A stretch of 64,000 nucleotides of DNA from Russula earlei (Eukaryota > Basidiomycota > Agaricomycetes > Russulales > Russulaceae): assembly GCA_025769875.1 (NCBI GenBank), contig JAGFNK010000079.1, positions 62,001 through 126,000 of the forward strand. Reading direction: 5' to 3'. Positions 10,856 through 23,491 of this stretch are shown piece after piece (within the stretch, counting starts at the first letter, position 1; every line of letters starts with the position of its first letter). The position numbers and the translations under genes were made by a program. The notes under the pieces were generated by a model that ran no database searches, was not told the origin of the DNA, and saw nothing but the letters and a program-made list of their open reading frames with translations.

Positions 10856-11214
10856 GTCGGAGATGGAGATTGAAGAAGGAGGGAAAGATTAAAACTTCCC
10901 TGCCAGATTAAGTGGCGAAGATAGGTGTAAGTGTACGTGGGAACGTGCGTGCGTTTGCTAAGCGGCGCGGTTGCGGTTGATGATGGTGAGAGTGGCAAAG
11001 GAAGGGCGCAACCAAGTTTCAAACACACAATGTGGGGACCCTTTCATTATGTAATCACATCGTAATGTAACTGGCAACGGTCCTTTGAGAACATCCCAGT
11101 CTCTATATTGACTTGGTCTCCGCCGAGACTTCGTGGTAACCTGTCGAATCCTGCATTGACAGGTCCAAGCTAAGGACTTCATCTCGAAGTTTCAGGAACT
11201 GTCATCATATCAGC
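10856..11214. other. Intergenic
   Basis: About 360 bp between the eIF4E start and the end of the next minus-strand gene, so it should hold the eIF4E promoter and leader. I see no gene or clear TATA box. Confidence 0.5.
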
Positions 11215-12310
11215 TCAACGTGCTAGGTAGCTCTGCGATGCTGATAGTACATTTCTTTCCTCAGCAATTGTCTCTTCATGAGTCTTCTTGAGCACGTTTT
11301 GCGTGTTCACTAGCATCGTCTGAATAAAGCATCAATTGGCTTAGTTCGCGGCTTCAGCTGCGATTCTGAAATACCCTAATCGAACGACTTGTGAGCCCAC
11401 GATAAGTTGACACGCGCTCGAGCGTGACAGGCTCATGCCCAACCAAACGGAGTTGCTCGTGCAAATATGTGATGTACTGCTCAAGACATTCCAGATAATA
11501 ACGCTTTTTGTCATGGGAAGATATTGTATCCCTGCCGCAACTATGTGAACCAAAACGACAAAAAAAGGTAGAGAGTGGGCAGACTGGACACACGGATCTG
11601 TTGGTGAGAAACCGATGCTTTCTTGAAGGACACGTTGGAGCGCTTTGCGTTGAGTCTCGACCTTTTTCTCTGTTTTTCGGCCTGGTTTGGTCGATCCGCT
11701 GATAGACTTCTGCTTGCTGGTGGCTTTGTTCAAGAGTTCACTTGGCGTCGGAAATGTCTCGCGGGGAACATTGGCATATACCTGGAGAAGATCTGGCTCG
11801 TCATTCAGCGAGGAGTGTTTCGACCCTCGGTTTGTCCCTTGGTTGTATGGGCTGTCGCGGAGGAATGACGACTCGGGTGAGATAATCGGCCAGGAGGCAC
11901 CCGAGACGGGTACAGGTGAGTGCACGAGGACACCGGATGGCTGCTGCATAGGGTAGTTGTAGCTGTAAGGGTTGCGGGAGCACCGAATCATTCAGCGGTG
12001 GTGGCGCGGCGACGTTGCCAGGATTCCAAACATTATGAAGGAGGGGAAGAGAAGAGCAGAGACTGGGTTCGGAACTGTAGACTGTGTTGGTCATGACGTT
12101 TGCCTGACAGTTGTCGCCAGAAGAAGAATAAAGGGCAACGTCGAGACCGGGATATTCGTGAGCAGGGGCCTAAATGGTCAGGTCAGTGGGATTTGAGAGG
12201 GAAGGTATGGCAAAGGCGCTGTGTACCGCCGGATAAGGCTCATATTCGTTGGCTTGCGGGGGATAAAAGGTTGCGAAGGGGTTGAGAGTCTGAAATGAGA
12301 GTGGATCCAT
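11215..12310 (-). CDS. Unknown bZIP-like protein, paralog A
   Basis: Exons 12310-12227, 12169-12032, 11943-11594, 11531-11375 and 11319-11215 give about 277 residues; the second intron (11944-12031) is the least certain join. The N-terminal half is Pro/Ser/Tyr-rich. Around residue 160 comes a basic run (KPGRKTEKKVETQRKALQRV) followed by a conserved block DTISSHDKKRYYLECLEQYI, TYLHEQLRLVGHEPVTLERV, STYRGLTSRSIR and a charged C-terminal helix. Basic segment plus heptad-like helix suggests a DNA-binding dimer of bZIP type, but I see no classical bZIP signature. I recognise the block as conserved in Agaricomycetes with no assigned function. It has a divergent partner at 13400-14146 that shares the exon carrying this block (157 nt in both) with the same intron phases. 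Confidence 0.65.
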
Positions 12311-13399
12311 TCAGACACGTCTCGAGTTCAGGGCTGATTGATGATTGAGAAGAACGGGGCGAGAACGGGGCGGTGGATACTTATAATGGGGACCGGATTG
12401 ATGAACGGATCCATGGACAACCAAAGTAAACCCGGCCCCAAAGTCGCGTTGTGGGGCACAGCTTACTCGTTGCGGTATGGCACGAACTGACTGCCGTCGA
12501 GAAATTCTGATAGCTATAGATCGCGGGGGAAGGGCTAGAATCAGGCCCTCTTCTTGGCTTCCACATCAGGGGCAATTTAAATTCAAAATAAATTTTATAA
12601 ACCAAAACTAAGACAGTGGAGGACACCAACAATGGCCTCGATGTGGCGTTAAACTTCTCCTAGCGCAGATCGAGGCCTTGTTGATGCCCTCGCCAGCCTC
12701 CGCGAGAACGAGCCCGTCCCCGTCTCCGCGACAGCCCGTGAAGGAAGGTCCAAGGGGGCAGAAAACGGCAAACAAGCACGCAGCCAGTGTTGGTCCCGCA
12801 CATGTGTTCAAACCACAGTGAACAGTCGGTCAGTGCCTGCGAAATCTGGAAATGCAATAAATACTTTTCGAGGTGGCTGCTTGGAGGAGGAGGGAACATC
12901 GGGAGTATCGAGGGTGAGATCTGTCAGAATCTCAAAGATGATGCCACAATGCCGACCCGATCAGGCGACCGGGAAGCAGGCTGCGTCGGCCGTGGCCGAA
13001 ATCTTGCATGCCGCATGTCAGTACGTACTATGACGCCGCGAACCGTGCATGCTGACGTCTAAGTCGATGCAAAACTCTGTCCTCTCCACGGAAGCTACCA
13101 GCGCCGGTTTCCGGGACGTCTGTTTATGAGTGCCAGATGCGGAATTGATTTACTTCCGGGCTTTACGTCTAGTCCTTTCGGTGCAGGTGGTCCTCCTCAT
13201 TTGGTGTCCGATTTCCCTCCTCAACAGACGCTCTTTCAGTCGCTCGCGAGCAATGATGCTTTCCTTGGTTTCAGGATGGCATCCGTAGCCCACCTCCGTT
13301 TCCAGAATTCTATCCGCGTCATCCCTCCTCGCGTTTCTCTTAAACTTCTGCCTTTGCCCTTCGACTGAACACGAACACCGTCTTCCTCCTCTTGCTGCT
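12311..13399. other. Intergenic region between divergent paralogs
   Basis: About 1.1 kb between the two head-to-head paralogs. The 12541-12610 part is AT-rich. An ATG-initiated open frame at 13126-13368 (80 residues, ending in LLPLPFD) could be a 5' exon of paralog B, with a plausible acceptor after GTTTCAG near 13273, but I cannot join it convincingly. Otherwise nothing recognisable. Confidence 0.4.
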
Positions 13400-14146
13400 A
13401 TGGCTCCATCGACCAACACCCAGCTTTCTCTTCACATTCAGCGCTCACTCCAGGCTGCTCATCCGATCGATGCTCCTATAGTTCAGCAGACATCCCCTTC
13501 CCCTACTGCTAGCGAGTTCAGCGAAGTGTCCTCTTCACTGGCTCCGAGTCCTCAACTCGAATCCTTTGGTCCTCCAGCTCCCTCTCTTCTTCCCCCACCA
13601 GACGTACAATCACAGTTTTCTGGCGTCTCTCCCGGATGCTCCTCCCGATCTCCATCGCACATCGTGATTGCGCATCCATACGCGCGGCTATATGCGAGAA
13701 AGAACACTACAGGAGCTAAGCGCCGCAAGATCTGGAATCATGCCCTGGAGAAGTCTGTTTTCAGTGCTCACGAAATGTACGTAGATGCCATCAATGAACG
13801 TGTGATATTAGCCAACGACACACGGCCGCAGAGCAACGATGGGTGCCCCCCACAGGAGAACTATTTACATAGCCACTCTCGAGGCTCACATCGACTGTCT
13901 TCATGCGCAGTTACTAGCAATCGGTTTGTATCCGGTTCCCTTTGACCGCCTTGAACCATTTAAAGGTCTTAATTGCAAGACGGCCAAGGTCAGTCCAGTT
14001 TTCGTGGCCCCCTTTTCTACTGACAACACAACTCGTGTCGTACGTTGCAGAGTATGGTCGCTGGACTGCAGCACGATGCCAGTCACGTCAAGATGAAGTT
14101 ACTTGAACTTGAACGAGCGGTCAGTAGCATAGGCAGTCGTCGTTGA
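13400..14146 (+). CDS. Unknown bZIP-like protein, paralog B
   Basis: Exons 13400-13776, 13832-13988 and 14051-14146 give 209 residues. The first 90 residues are Ser/Pro/Gln-rich; a basic segment (TGAKRRKIWNHALEKSVF) leads into IATMGAPHRRTIYIATLEAH, IDCLHAQLLAIGLYPVPFDR and LEPFKGLNCKTAK, then MVAGLQHDASHVKMKLLELE. The middle exon is 157 nt long, flanked by a phase-2 and a phase-0 intron, exactly as in the divergent gene at 11215-12310, and the two 52-residue blocks align without gaps (for example CLEQYITYLHEQLRLVG with TLEAHIDCLHAQLLAIG). So the two are paralogs. The start at 13400 has a good context (GCTGCTATGG); an upstream exon is possible. Function unknown; a DNA-binding/dimerising role is a guess. 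Confidence 0.6.
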
Positions 14147-14521
14147 AGCATTGCTGAGTATTTTTTATAGAATCACGGACTTCGGAATATTTTGAAAACA
14201 CGAAACAGTATTTATTTGGGGGTACAGGACGAATCCTATGAAGCTGGCTTGTGTATGCGCCATGACTCATTTGATTCCACAACCAGCTCTTGATTTCTTT
14301 GTCTTCTGGCCTGTGCCAGATCGAATGTAATATCATTTCGAAGGAATAAAATTATGGTCGTTTCGTATTCCGGAATCGGCATTGCGGTGCCACAGCTGAC
14401 CTTGAATGTGAATATGTCCGCTACGCAAGGCATTCTCTCATCCTCCTTCGCTGGCCCCCCACATTAACCCCACCTCGCCTCGAGTATCTCTGTCCGTGCT
14501 TACCTTTCACTTCTCTCATAC
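14147..14521. other. Intergenic
   Basis: About 375 bp holding the 3' flank of paralog B (AT-rich 14155-14220) and the promoter side of the next gene. No gene seen. Confidence 0.5.
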
Positions 14522-15292
14522 ATGGATAAAGAAAGTCTCGAAACTTATCAAGTCCAGCTTTCCCAAGTCGAACTTGCCCTTGCTGCAGACCCGGACAATG
14601 CAGAGCTCACATCTCTCCGTTCCGAGCTCCAGGAACTTATCAATTTGACAACGTCACTCATCTCCCAAAGCGAAACCATCGCATCTTCCAAGTCAACAGA
14701 CACCTCTCGAAAGACGACGACTACACAACAATCCGTTGCATGGTCCGCAGGGATGGAGTGTCTTGCGAAATACTCGGGCGACGGCGCATGGTATCCCGCC
14801 CGTATCAATTCGGTGGCCGGATCTGCCGAAAAGCGTGTATACAGCATCGTCTTCAAGAGCTACAATACTACTGAGCAACTTGAAGCAGTCCTCGCTTAAA
14901 CCCCTTCCGCCCAATTACAACCTACTCCCCTCAGCTAAGCGCAAAGTGAAGGAAGAGGAGGAGGACGAGAAGGAAAGGAAGCGAAAGAAGAACGAAAAGA
15001 AGTTGGAGACGCGGGCTGCAAAGGCAAAGGAGCAGCTACAGAAACAGGCGACTTGGCAGAAATTTGCCAAAAAGTCCGAGAAAAAGGGCGTACATATCGC
15101 GGGAATTGCAGGGACCAGTATATTCAAGACACCTGATAACCCTCTTGGTCGTGGTTCGTTTCTCCGTCCCTCTCTACATGGCACAGTTATCCAATCGGGT
15201 CATTAGTGGGCGTCACAGGAAGTGGCAGGGGAATGACGGAATACCAAGCAAAAGGAAAACACAAGTTCGATCAAGCCCCCGAGCTGGCGTGA
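14522..15292 (+). CDS. SPF30: Splicing factor SPF30/SMNDC1 (Tudor), with a frame break
   Basis: Two exons, 14522-15153 and 15207-15292, about 238 residues if the break is bridged. Residues 1-50 form a helical region (LETYQVQLSQVELALAADPD); residues about 72-125 are a Tudor domain (WSAGMECLAKYSGDGAWYPA, VYSIVFKSYNTTEQLE), which binds symmetric dimethyl-arginine on Sm proteins. The rest is SLKPLPPNYN, a Lys/Glu-rich helix and TPDNPLGRVGVTGSGRGMTE, the conserved SPF30 tail. Near 14888 the frame shifts by one base: the Tudor frame runs into a stop at 14897, while the conserved SLKPLPPNYN continues one base over. No intron fits because both sides are conserved. I read it as one extra base in the sequence, or else a broken gene. 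Confidence 0.82.
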
Positions 15293-16320
15293 TTCCCCTC
15301 TTGTGAGGACCCTCTTTAAGTCATTGACGTTCTCTGAACTTGCGCCATTTTAGGTCCGTTTCCACCAGCCCGTGTGCCGTGGTGGGACATAGAGAACATG
15401 CCAAGGGAAGGAACGGAGGCCATGGGCATGGGTTTCTATTGCACATCCGTGATGTCTTTTTCTCATTATCTTGACCGCCCGAGCCTCACACTATCGCCAT
15501 ATCTTTTTATCCGCCATTCCTAGAAGAAAGGGAAGAGCCCATTTCGTGGCCATTGCTACAGAGGCTACGTAAACCCATTGCATCTCAGTGTACTCCCCAT
15601 GTTCGCTTACTTGTACTCGTAATATAACCAGAGTGAACCGGCGGCTGAGGCCGTCTCCGCTCCACGGCTACTGATGATCAGCGATGTGCCCGCGAATTTC
15701 ACTTCATCCGCACTTGAACTCGGGGACGCCCTTCCCGGAATTGAGGAGGCTTCTTGCCGATCAGGCTCTGGTCACGGTGCCTTCCACGGGGTGGCACGAC
15801 CGTAATACTTATTCACACAGCAGTGTCCTCCGTCGCGGTGGGTAGGTAGGTCACAGCGTGTGTCCTGTTCGGTGCTGACACGATCGCCCGAGGCTCAAGC
15901 TTGAAGGGGAGAGGGGGCGCTTGTGAGCCGTTTCTGAGAGTGTGTGAGGAATCGCAGATCATTCATCATCATCCCACATCCCAATTAATCAATTCTCGGA
16001 CATGCCTTCGGTGCGCCCTCTGCGCTCGATTTGGTTCACGCTGCTGCCGATTCGAACGCGTGCGGCCGCGGTGCAGTCCCGTCGGCGGCACTGGATTGGG
16101 AAAGCGTTGGGAGTGGGGATTTGGCGGGATCTGCAGCGAAACGCGTTCTTCCCAGTAAAGAGAACTCGCGGCCATCTCTGGCGGTATGCGAAGCGAACCT
16201 GACGACCGCAGCACTGGCGAGGAGATCACCCGTCCGATCTGTATTGGATGTATGCGTCTCGTCCCGACTCGGTAGTGGAGCCCGTCTAGTCGGCAAGCCG
16301 ATACGCCCGTCTGAGCGGTT
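15293..16320. other. Intergenic, convergent 3' flanks
   Basis: About 1 kb between the ends of SPF30 (+) and RIO2 (-). Short open frames on both strands around 15900-16320 are unlike any family I know and lack a convincing start. Nothing else recognised. Confidence 0.5.
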
Positions 16321-18227
<1,907 letters not shown>

Positions 18228-18445
18228 CTCGAAGGCACAATGAATGAGGGGTTCGTGGCTCGCGATGAACAGCGTCTAGGCCTAGGTCACTCTGGCTCTG
18301 GCAGGGCACGCCCTGCGGTGTGGCAAATATTCCGGACTCAGCGGGCTCCGCGAATGCGGCGCGCATGCCAGCGTTCGCCGTGCGCGCGCGCGTCGGACTT
18401 GTCCTGAACGTTGACCGTTGACACGCGTCAACGATATCATGCTCC

Positions 18446-19441
18446 ATGACTAGCCGTGTTAGGAGAGCCAACAAGGTTAGTCGGGCCAGCTCATCTGCCC
18501 CCCCCCCCCCCAACCCCGGAGATGCCTCACTCGTAATTCAGGCCTCGGCAAGCCAACTTCTGCCCGAAGTCGCCTACGTCTTTGACCCAAGGGATGTCAG
18601 GTAGGCTCGTTAGAAAATCGGTGGCGATTCTATTTCGTCATCTTTGGAACGCGTCTTCTAGGTACTCCGCTCAGGTCGCCACCTCTTCCGAGCTCTCGGA
18701 TGTCGATCAGGAGAGCATATGGGTCATATTTGAACAAAACATGCGGCAAATGTACGGCCTTCTGGAGAGGGACATCGCCCGTTCAGTCATTGGAGTTTTT
18801 TTTTTTTTTTTTTTTGACAGGTACACTAAGTCCTCCATGGGATGGGATCCACCGTCGAAAAAGCGAGAGCTTTTCCATCTCAATTCTCGCTTCGTCCTGC
18901 TTAGACGTCCGAGTGCCGCAAGCCCAACAGAGCTCTGACGCGTGTTGCGAAAGCCGCCCATCGTTGCCTACTCGATGTTCCGTTTTGACGTGGAGGATGG
19001 AGAATGCGTTCTGTATTGGTACTTTTGACACTCGAATTCGTCAAGTCTCCCCTTGGGCCGCTCATCTTTGCTATCCAGCTATGAGCTGCAGGTGTCGCGA
19101 CTGGTGCAGCGGGGTGGTATAGGAAAGACGTTGATGGAATGTCTATACAACATCGCCCGTCGATGGAGCATGCAAAAGGTCATGCTCACCGTTTTCAAAC
19201 GTGAGAGCTCGTACGCTCCCTTTTCGGGGTTTCCCAGACTCACAAGGGCCATCACGCGCAGAAAATCAAACAGCCTTCTTGTTTTACAGGGCTATCGGGT
19301 TTGCACGCCATTTCATCGTGGGATAAGTATACGTACTGATGCCTGACGCGAAGGTTCAACGTCGAATCAGATGAGGAATGGGTGGACGAAGAGGAAGATG
19401 TGGATTATTGGATCATGTCGAAGAACATCACCATAGTGTAG
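18446..19441 (+). CDS. NAT4: NAA40/Nat4 histone N-alpha-acetyltransferase
   Basis: Eight exons (18446-18475, 18542-18600, 18662-18751, 18821-18893, 18954-19018, 19079-19200, 19262-19298, 19354-19441) give 187 residues. Landmarks are WVIFEQNMRQMY, GWDPPSKKRELFH, VAYSMFRFDVEDGECVLYCY, the acetyl-CoA loop LVQRGGIGKTLMECLYNIAR (Q-x-x-G-x-G), ALFY-like FLFYRAIGF and the acidic end DEEWVDEEEDVDYWIMSKNI. This is the enzyme that acetylates the N-terminus of histones H4 and H2A. The fourth intron (18894-18953, donor GTCCTG) is weak but is the only multiple-of-three excision that removes the stop at 18936. Two introns hold long homopolymers: 14 C at 18498-18511 and 20 T at 18796-18815. Confident family call; splice details moderately sure. 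Confidence 0.87.
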
Positions 19442-19523
19442 AACCTGAATCTATTTGTTCGTGTTTGTTGCCACCTCCCTTGTCAGCCGCCGTGTCTCGT
19501 CCAATTCGCACTACCGTTCATTC

Positions 19524-19949
19524 ATGCTCTCAACTACCCCACTGCGCGCCCTGCGCGTTCGGGTGTACCAACAAGGAGGCTCTAAGCGCTTCTCATCTCA
19601 CGGTGCGCCCCATTACAACGAGCCCACTGGCTATCTATTTGGAGAGAAGGTGCGGAATGGCGTTTCGAACGGCTTTGCGGCCAATGACGAATGACGATGA
19701 CGACGCATCTTAGCCCCCCGCTCCAGGTCAGAAGCGGGTGAAGGAGGATTGGGAGAACATATGGTATATTGGAATGTTCGGAAGCATCGGGTTAGCCGCA
19801 CTTCTTTTATACTACAAGCCGGACACCAGGTGCGTTTCCTCCCGTCCAGGACATGGAAAATTCACTCAGACTGGCGGCCTAGCATTCAAGGGTGGGCTTT
19901 GAAGGAGGCGAAAACGAGGATGGAGGCACGTGGCGAAAAGGTTCAATAG
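19524..19949 (+). CDS. Complex I accessory subunit, ESSS/NDUFB11 type
   Basis: Exons 19524-19649, 19714-19829 and 19883-19949 give 102 residues. A basic, Arg-rich N-terminus suits a mitochondrial presequence; then HYNEPTGYLFGEK, PPAPGQKRVKEDWENIWYIG, one membrane segment (MFGSIGLAALLLYYKPD) and a charged tail (SIQGWALKEAKTRMEARGEK). The motif order matches the NADH:ubiquinone oxidoreductase ESSS subunit, a single-pass inner-membrane protein of complex I. The start is the first ATG before the presequence-like region. It follows NAA40 by 82 bp on the same strand. Confidence 0.8.
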
Positions 19950-20135
19950 AACCATGACCGCTGCGACTGCGATCACCTTACGCATTCTTCTCCCGACCTC
20001 TGCATAAGCAACCCAAGCTGTAGAATGTACATTACAGAAAAATTTAAAGGCTTGTCTATACCTGACTCTAACGATGGCTTTACGGCAATACCGACTATAG
20101 ACTGTGGAGTTTTTTCGCACTCAAACCACTCGGCC

Positions 20136-20970
20136 TCACGACGACTCCTCGCAATGCTTTTTGTAGTTCTCCTCCGACAAGAGTCCGTCGAGCTAGTAGC
20201 GTGTGAGACAGATACGCAGCCAGTAAAACAAACCTACCTCTTCCGGTTTAGTCACTTTGAGTTGGAAAAGCCAGCCTAAGGCGGGATGAGCGAGAGGGAA
20301 CGGAAACGGCGAACACGAGAATCGTCCACCTTTATCCTCCGGGGATTTGTTCAAGAGAGAGGGCTGAGTCCCCAACTCCTCGTTGATGGCGACGACCTCC
20401 CCAGACACGGGAGCAAACTGAAACGGGCATCAACTTAGAGGAGTGCGATGGGCGTTCATGGTTTGACCGATACGAACAATATCCGAGGCCGCCTTGACGC
20501 TCTCCACGGCACCAACAGACTCTGCGAGTTGCACGCAGGCGCGATCAGCTCCACCGAACGAGGGGGACTATTTCGACCAAGGGAAGAAACCCCCCCCCCC
20601 AAAATAAAAAATAAAAATAAATAACGACGGCTTACCGCCCTGCTCGATTTCGGCGCCGGCCTCCGGGAGCTCGACAAAGACGACGTCGCCGAGGCTCTTC
20701 TGAGCATAGTCCGTGATGGACACGGTTCCGATGCCGCGCTCGTCGTCGAATTTGATCACCTCGTGATCCGGCGTGTATCGCTTCGCTGGAAAGCGCAGGC
20801 CCAGGGGCGTGAGCGAGCCAGAGCGGGGCGAGTGGAACCGCCGAAGGAACGGACTCACTGACTATGGTACGCCCGAGGGGTTGTGAAACGGGGCGCAAAG
20901 CGCGCTGGGCATATCCGCACTGGGCACGAAGTACGCTGCTCAGGCTTGATGCATACCGGAGAGAGTGCAT
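20136..20970 (-). CDS. GCV3: Glycine cleavage system H protein, mitochondrial
   Basis: Six exons (20970-20859, 20785-20636, 20521-20478, 20417-20330, 20275-20238, 20192-20136) give 162 residues. After an Arg/Ser-rich presequence (MHSLRYASSLSSVLRAQ) comes TKRYTPDHEVIKFDDERGIG, TVSITDYAQKSLGDVVFVEL, the lipoylation site in GAVESVKAASDI (the Lys), FAPVSGEVVAINEEL and LLNKSPEDKGWLFQLKV. It shuttles the methylamine group between the P, T and L proteins of glycine decarboxylase in the matrix. The second intron carries an 11-base C run on the plus strand (20590-20600) followed by an A-rich run. The exon 20478-20521 with the lipoyl lysine is only 44 nt. Confidence 0.93.
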
Positions 20971-21289
20971 GCTTTCTTCGAGGTTGGCTGGACAGTCACC
21001 GTACACACGGGCAAAACTCAAAAGAGGACGAGCGCGGCGCGGTCACGGGTTCACAGCGTTTTTATTTATATTTTTTACCACGTATTGGTTGTCCGCCCAT
21101 CGCGCTCAACGATTATTCGAACTGACGTCCATTAGATCTAAACGTGTAGTACATACGATGAGAAGGGAGCGAGAGTCTGGCGTGCCACATAGGTTAGTAA
21201 GAGTGGTGGTAAGCAGTTAGTCTAGAAGGATGTGCGACGTTTTTTTGGGAATGCGTGCATAAAAAGCCGACAATTGCCATGACCATTTT
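20971..21289. other. Intergenic, GCV3 upstream region
   Basis: About 320 bp between the TUF1 stop and the GCV3 start, both on the minus strand. It should hold the GCV3 promoter. A TTTTTATTTATATTTTTT stretch at 21059-21076 is the most AT-rich part. No gene seen. Confidence 0.45.
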
Positions 21290-23359
21290 TCACGCAAAAG
21301 TTTTGGTGACAATGCCAGTGCCAACTACGCAGGACATTCATAAGATAGCTTCGCGTAGTACCAAAAATACTCACCGGTTTTTCCGCCCTCCCTTAGTGTG
21401 AAGCTGTGGGTCGCTTGTAAGTGGTGATAGCACAGGAAAGCAAGTAGACGTACCGCGAGCCAACCTCAGCAGCGACATCGTGGACGAGGTCGCAGACCAT
21501 CTCGACGTTGTCTCCAGGCATTACCTAGCATAGATTAGCACGGCACGTCAACGGGACATGGGACGGATGCTAGTATACCATCTTCTCGGCAGCATCTGGC
21601 GTGCCTTCAGGCCAGGTCAGAGAAACAGTAACATCGGCCGTGCGAAGGAATAATTGAGGCCGGTAGTTGCTCACAAAAGGATTGAAGCGGCCACCTTGGC
21701 ACGTTCCTGTTATGAGTAATGCTCCTTAGTCAGATATGCATTGAATACCATACCTTCATCCTTTGTCAACACCTGCATAACATGTGGGATTCAGATTCAC
21801 AGATCGGACCCGTTATCACAACACTCACGTAAATCTGGGCCTGGAACTTCGTAATAGGTTTCATGGAACCCGGGGCGATGATGACCTGCCCACGTTTCAT
21901 TTGTTCACGTTTGACACCAGCGAAGGAGGGCCCCCATGTTGTCACCAGCCTCGCCCTGAGATACATTGAGCACAAACTCAGAAGGAAGCACGATGAATGC
22001 ATACTCGGTCCAACTCCTTGTGAACATCTCTAATCACGGTCAGTTGATGATTCGGAGGATAGCCTGATCATCCTTACCGATGCCAGTGAGCGTAGTTTTA
22101 AAGTGTGCGCCGAGGCCGACGACTTCAACCTCAGCTCCTTTGGTCGCGATGCCGCGCTCAACGCGACCAGTAGCAACGGTACCACGGCCAGAGATTGAAA
22201 AGACGTCTGAGGAGGCGCTGTCACAAAAGAAGGGGGAAATGGTCATAAGGAACGCACCTTCAACAGGCATAAGGAATGGCTTCTCCAAGTCACCTGTGCT
22301 ACGTGAAGTCATACCGAACGACTTGGAGAGAGGAATGCTTACGCGCAGGGAGCTCCAACCACTCGTCGCATGCCTTGATCAACTCTGTGATCTTCTGTTC
22401 ACCGGTCTCAGGATCACGACCCTCCAAGGCGGCTAGAGCAGAACCCATGACGATGGGAGTATTCTCGCCATCAAAATTGTAGGTCGAAAGTAAGTCTCGC
22501 ATCTCCATATCCACGAGTTCCAACATCTCGGGATCCGATATTTGGTCCACCTTGTTGATGAAGACGACCAACCTCTTGATGCCAACTTGACGCGCAAGGA
22601 GTAGGTGCTCACGAGTTTGGGGCATCTGCCCATCTGTGGCCGAGACGACTATGATGGCACCGTCCATCTGCGCTGCGCCAGTGATCATATTCTTGATGTC
22701 TAAACACTGGCAACTCAGAGGCGACTTGGGGAAACACAACAAACGTAAACTCGCAGTCCGCATGGCCCGGGCAGTCAATATGACCGTAATGGCGAGAGTC
22801 GGTTTCATATTCAACATGCGCGGAATTAATCGTGATACCACGGGCCTTTTCTTCAGGCGCCTTTGTCGATTTCAGCGTAATTCGTGAACTTTGCGCCTCC
22901 CCGGTTCGAGAGAACCTTGGTGATAGCGGCAGTTAGGGTCGTCTTGCCATGGTCAACGTGTCCTTGGGTTGTGCGAGGGAGTCAGTGGCCACCAAAGAGG
23001 CCGAGATGGTTCACTACCTATGGTCCCAATGTTCATATGAGGCTTTGCGCGAGAAAACTTGGCGGTGGCAGCGTCAGCATACCCTCGCACAGGAGCTACA
23101 CAGCATGTGAGTGAGTTAAAACTGATGGAAAGAAGTCCCGAACCATGAAAGCAGCCAGCTCTGAAGGAAACGGGGGAGATGAGGATAGGACGCGCCGGGG
23201 AAACGGATTGACAGGAAACAGCGAACGAGCGCGACAAAGCGGCTGTGAGGTGTCATTGGGTTTGGGTGGACAAATGAAAAGATATTGAATCGTACGTCTG
23301 GAGATGCAAGGCCTACGAGCACCAGCCTTGAATGAAGCGACGGCGGGGATGCGCAACAT
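21290..23359 (-). CDS. TUF1: Mitochondrial elongation factor Tu, with three one-base frame breaks
   Basis: Thirteen exons (23359-23296, 23095-23018, 22962-22755, 22699-22343, 22293-22258, 22206-22078, 22029-22005, 21955-21829, 21772-21754, 21706-21579, 21524-21454, 21403-21375, 21324-21290), about 435 residues if the breaks are bridged. After a presequence come [11 protein letters not shown] (P-loop), [42 protein letters not shown] (domain II), [12 protein letters not shown] and [16 protein letters not shown] (domain III). It delivers aminoacyl-tRNA to mitoribosomes. An exon of 19 nt (21754-21772) is very small. The intron 22700-22754 begins with GC. The conserved reading is broken by an extra base near 22859, a missing base near 22022 and an extra base near 21919; the last two compensate and scramble the highly conserved domain II loop between them. 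First intron 200 nt. Confidence 0.85.
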
Positions 23360-23491
23360 TTTGACTGTTTATACGGAGGAGAGTAGGTGAAACCGGGTCC
23401 GTCGATGGTTAGGGTTCGTCCCTTCTCGTGTCCGATCGTTGGGTTACCGACAACTTTCCTTCCGTCGAGGATCCCATCCTTCCCGATAGAC
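23360..23491. promoter_or_regulatory. Shared promoter region of TUF1 and PEX14
   Basis: The two divergent start codons are 132 bp apart. The sequence is mixed in composition with no clear TATA box. Confidence 0.45.

Noticed and set aside
11215..14146. Idea that the divergent pair is a homeodomain mating-type locus
   Set aside because: Neither protein has a homeodomain motif, and the usual flanking mitochondrial intermediate peptidase gene is not in the window.
16045..16065. GTTCGAATC on the minus strand, resembling a tRNA B box
   Set aside because: No A box, acceptor stem or cloverleaf could be drawn around it.
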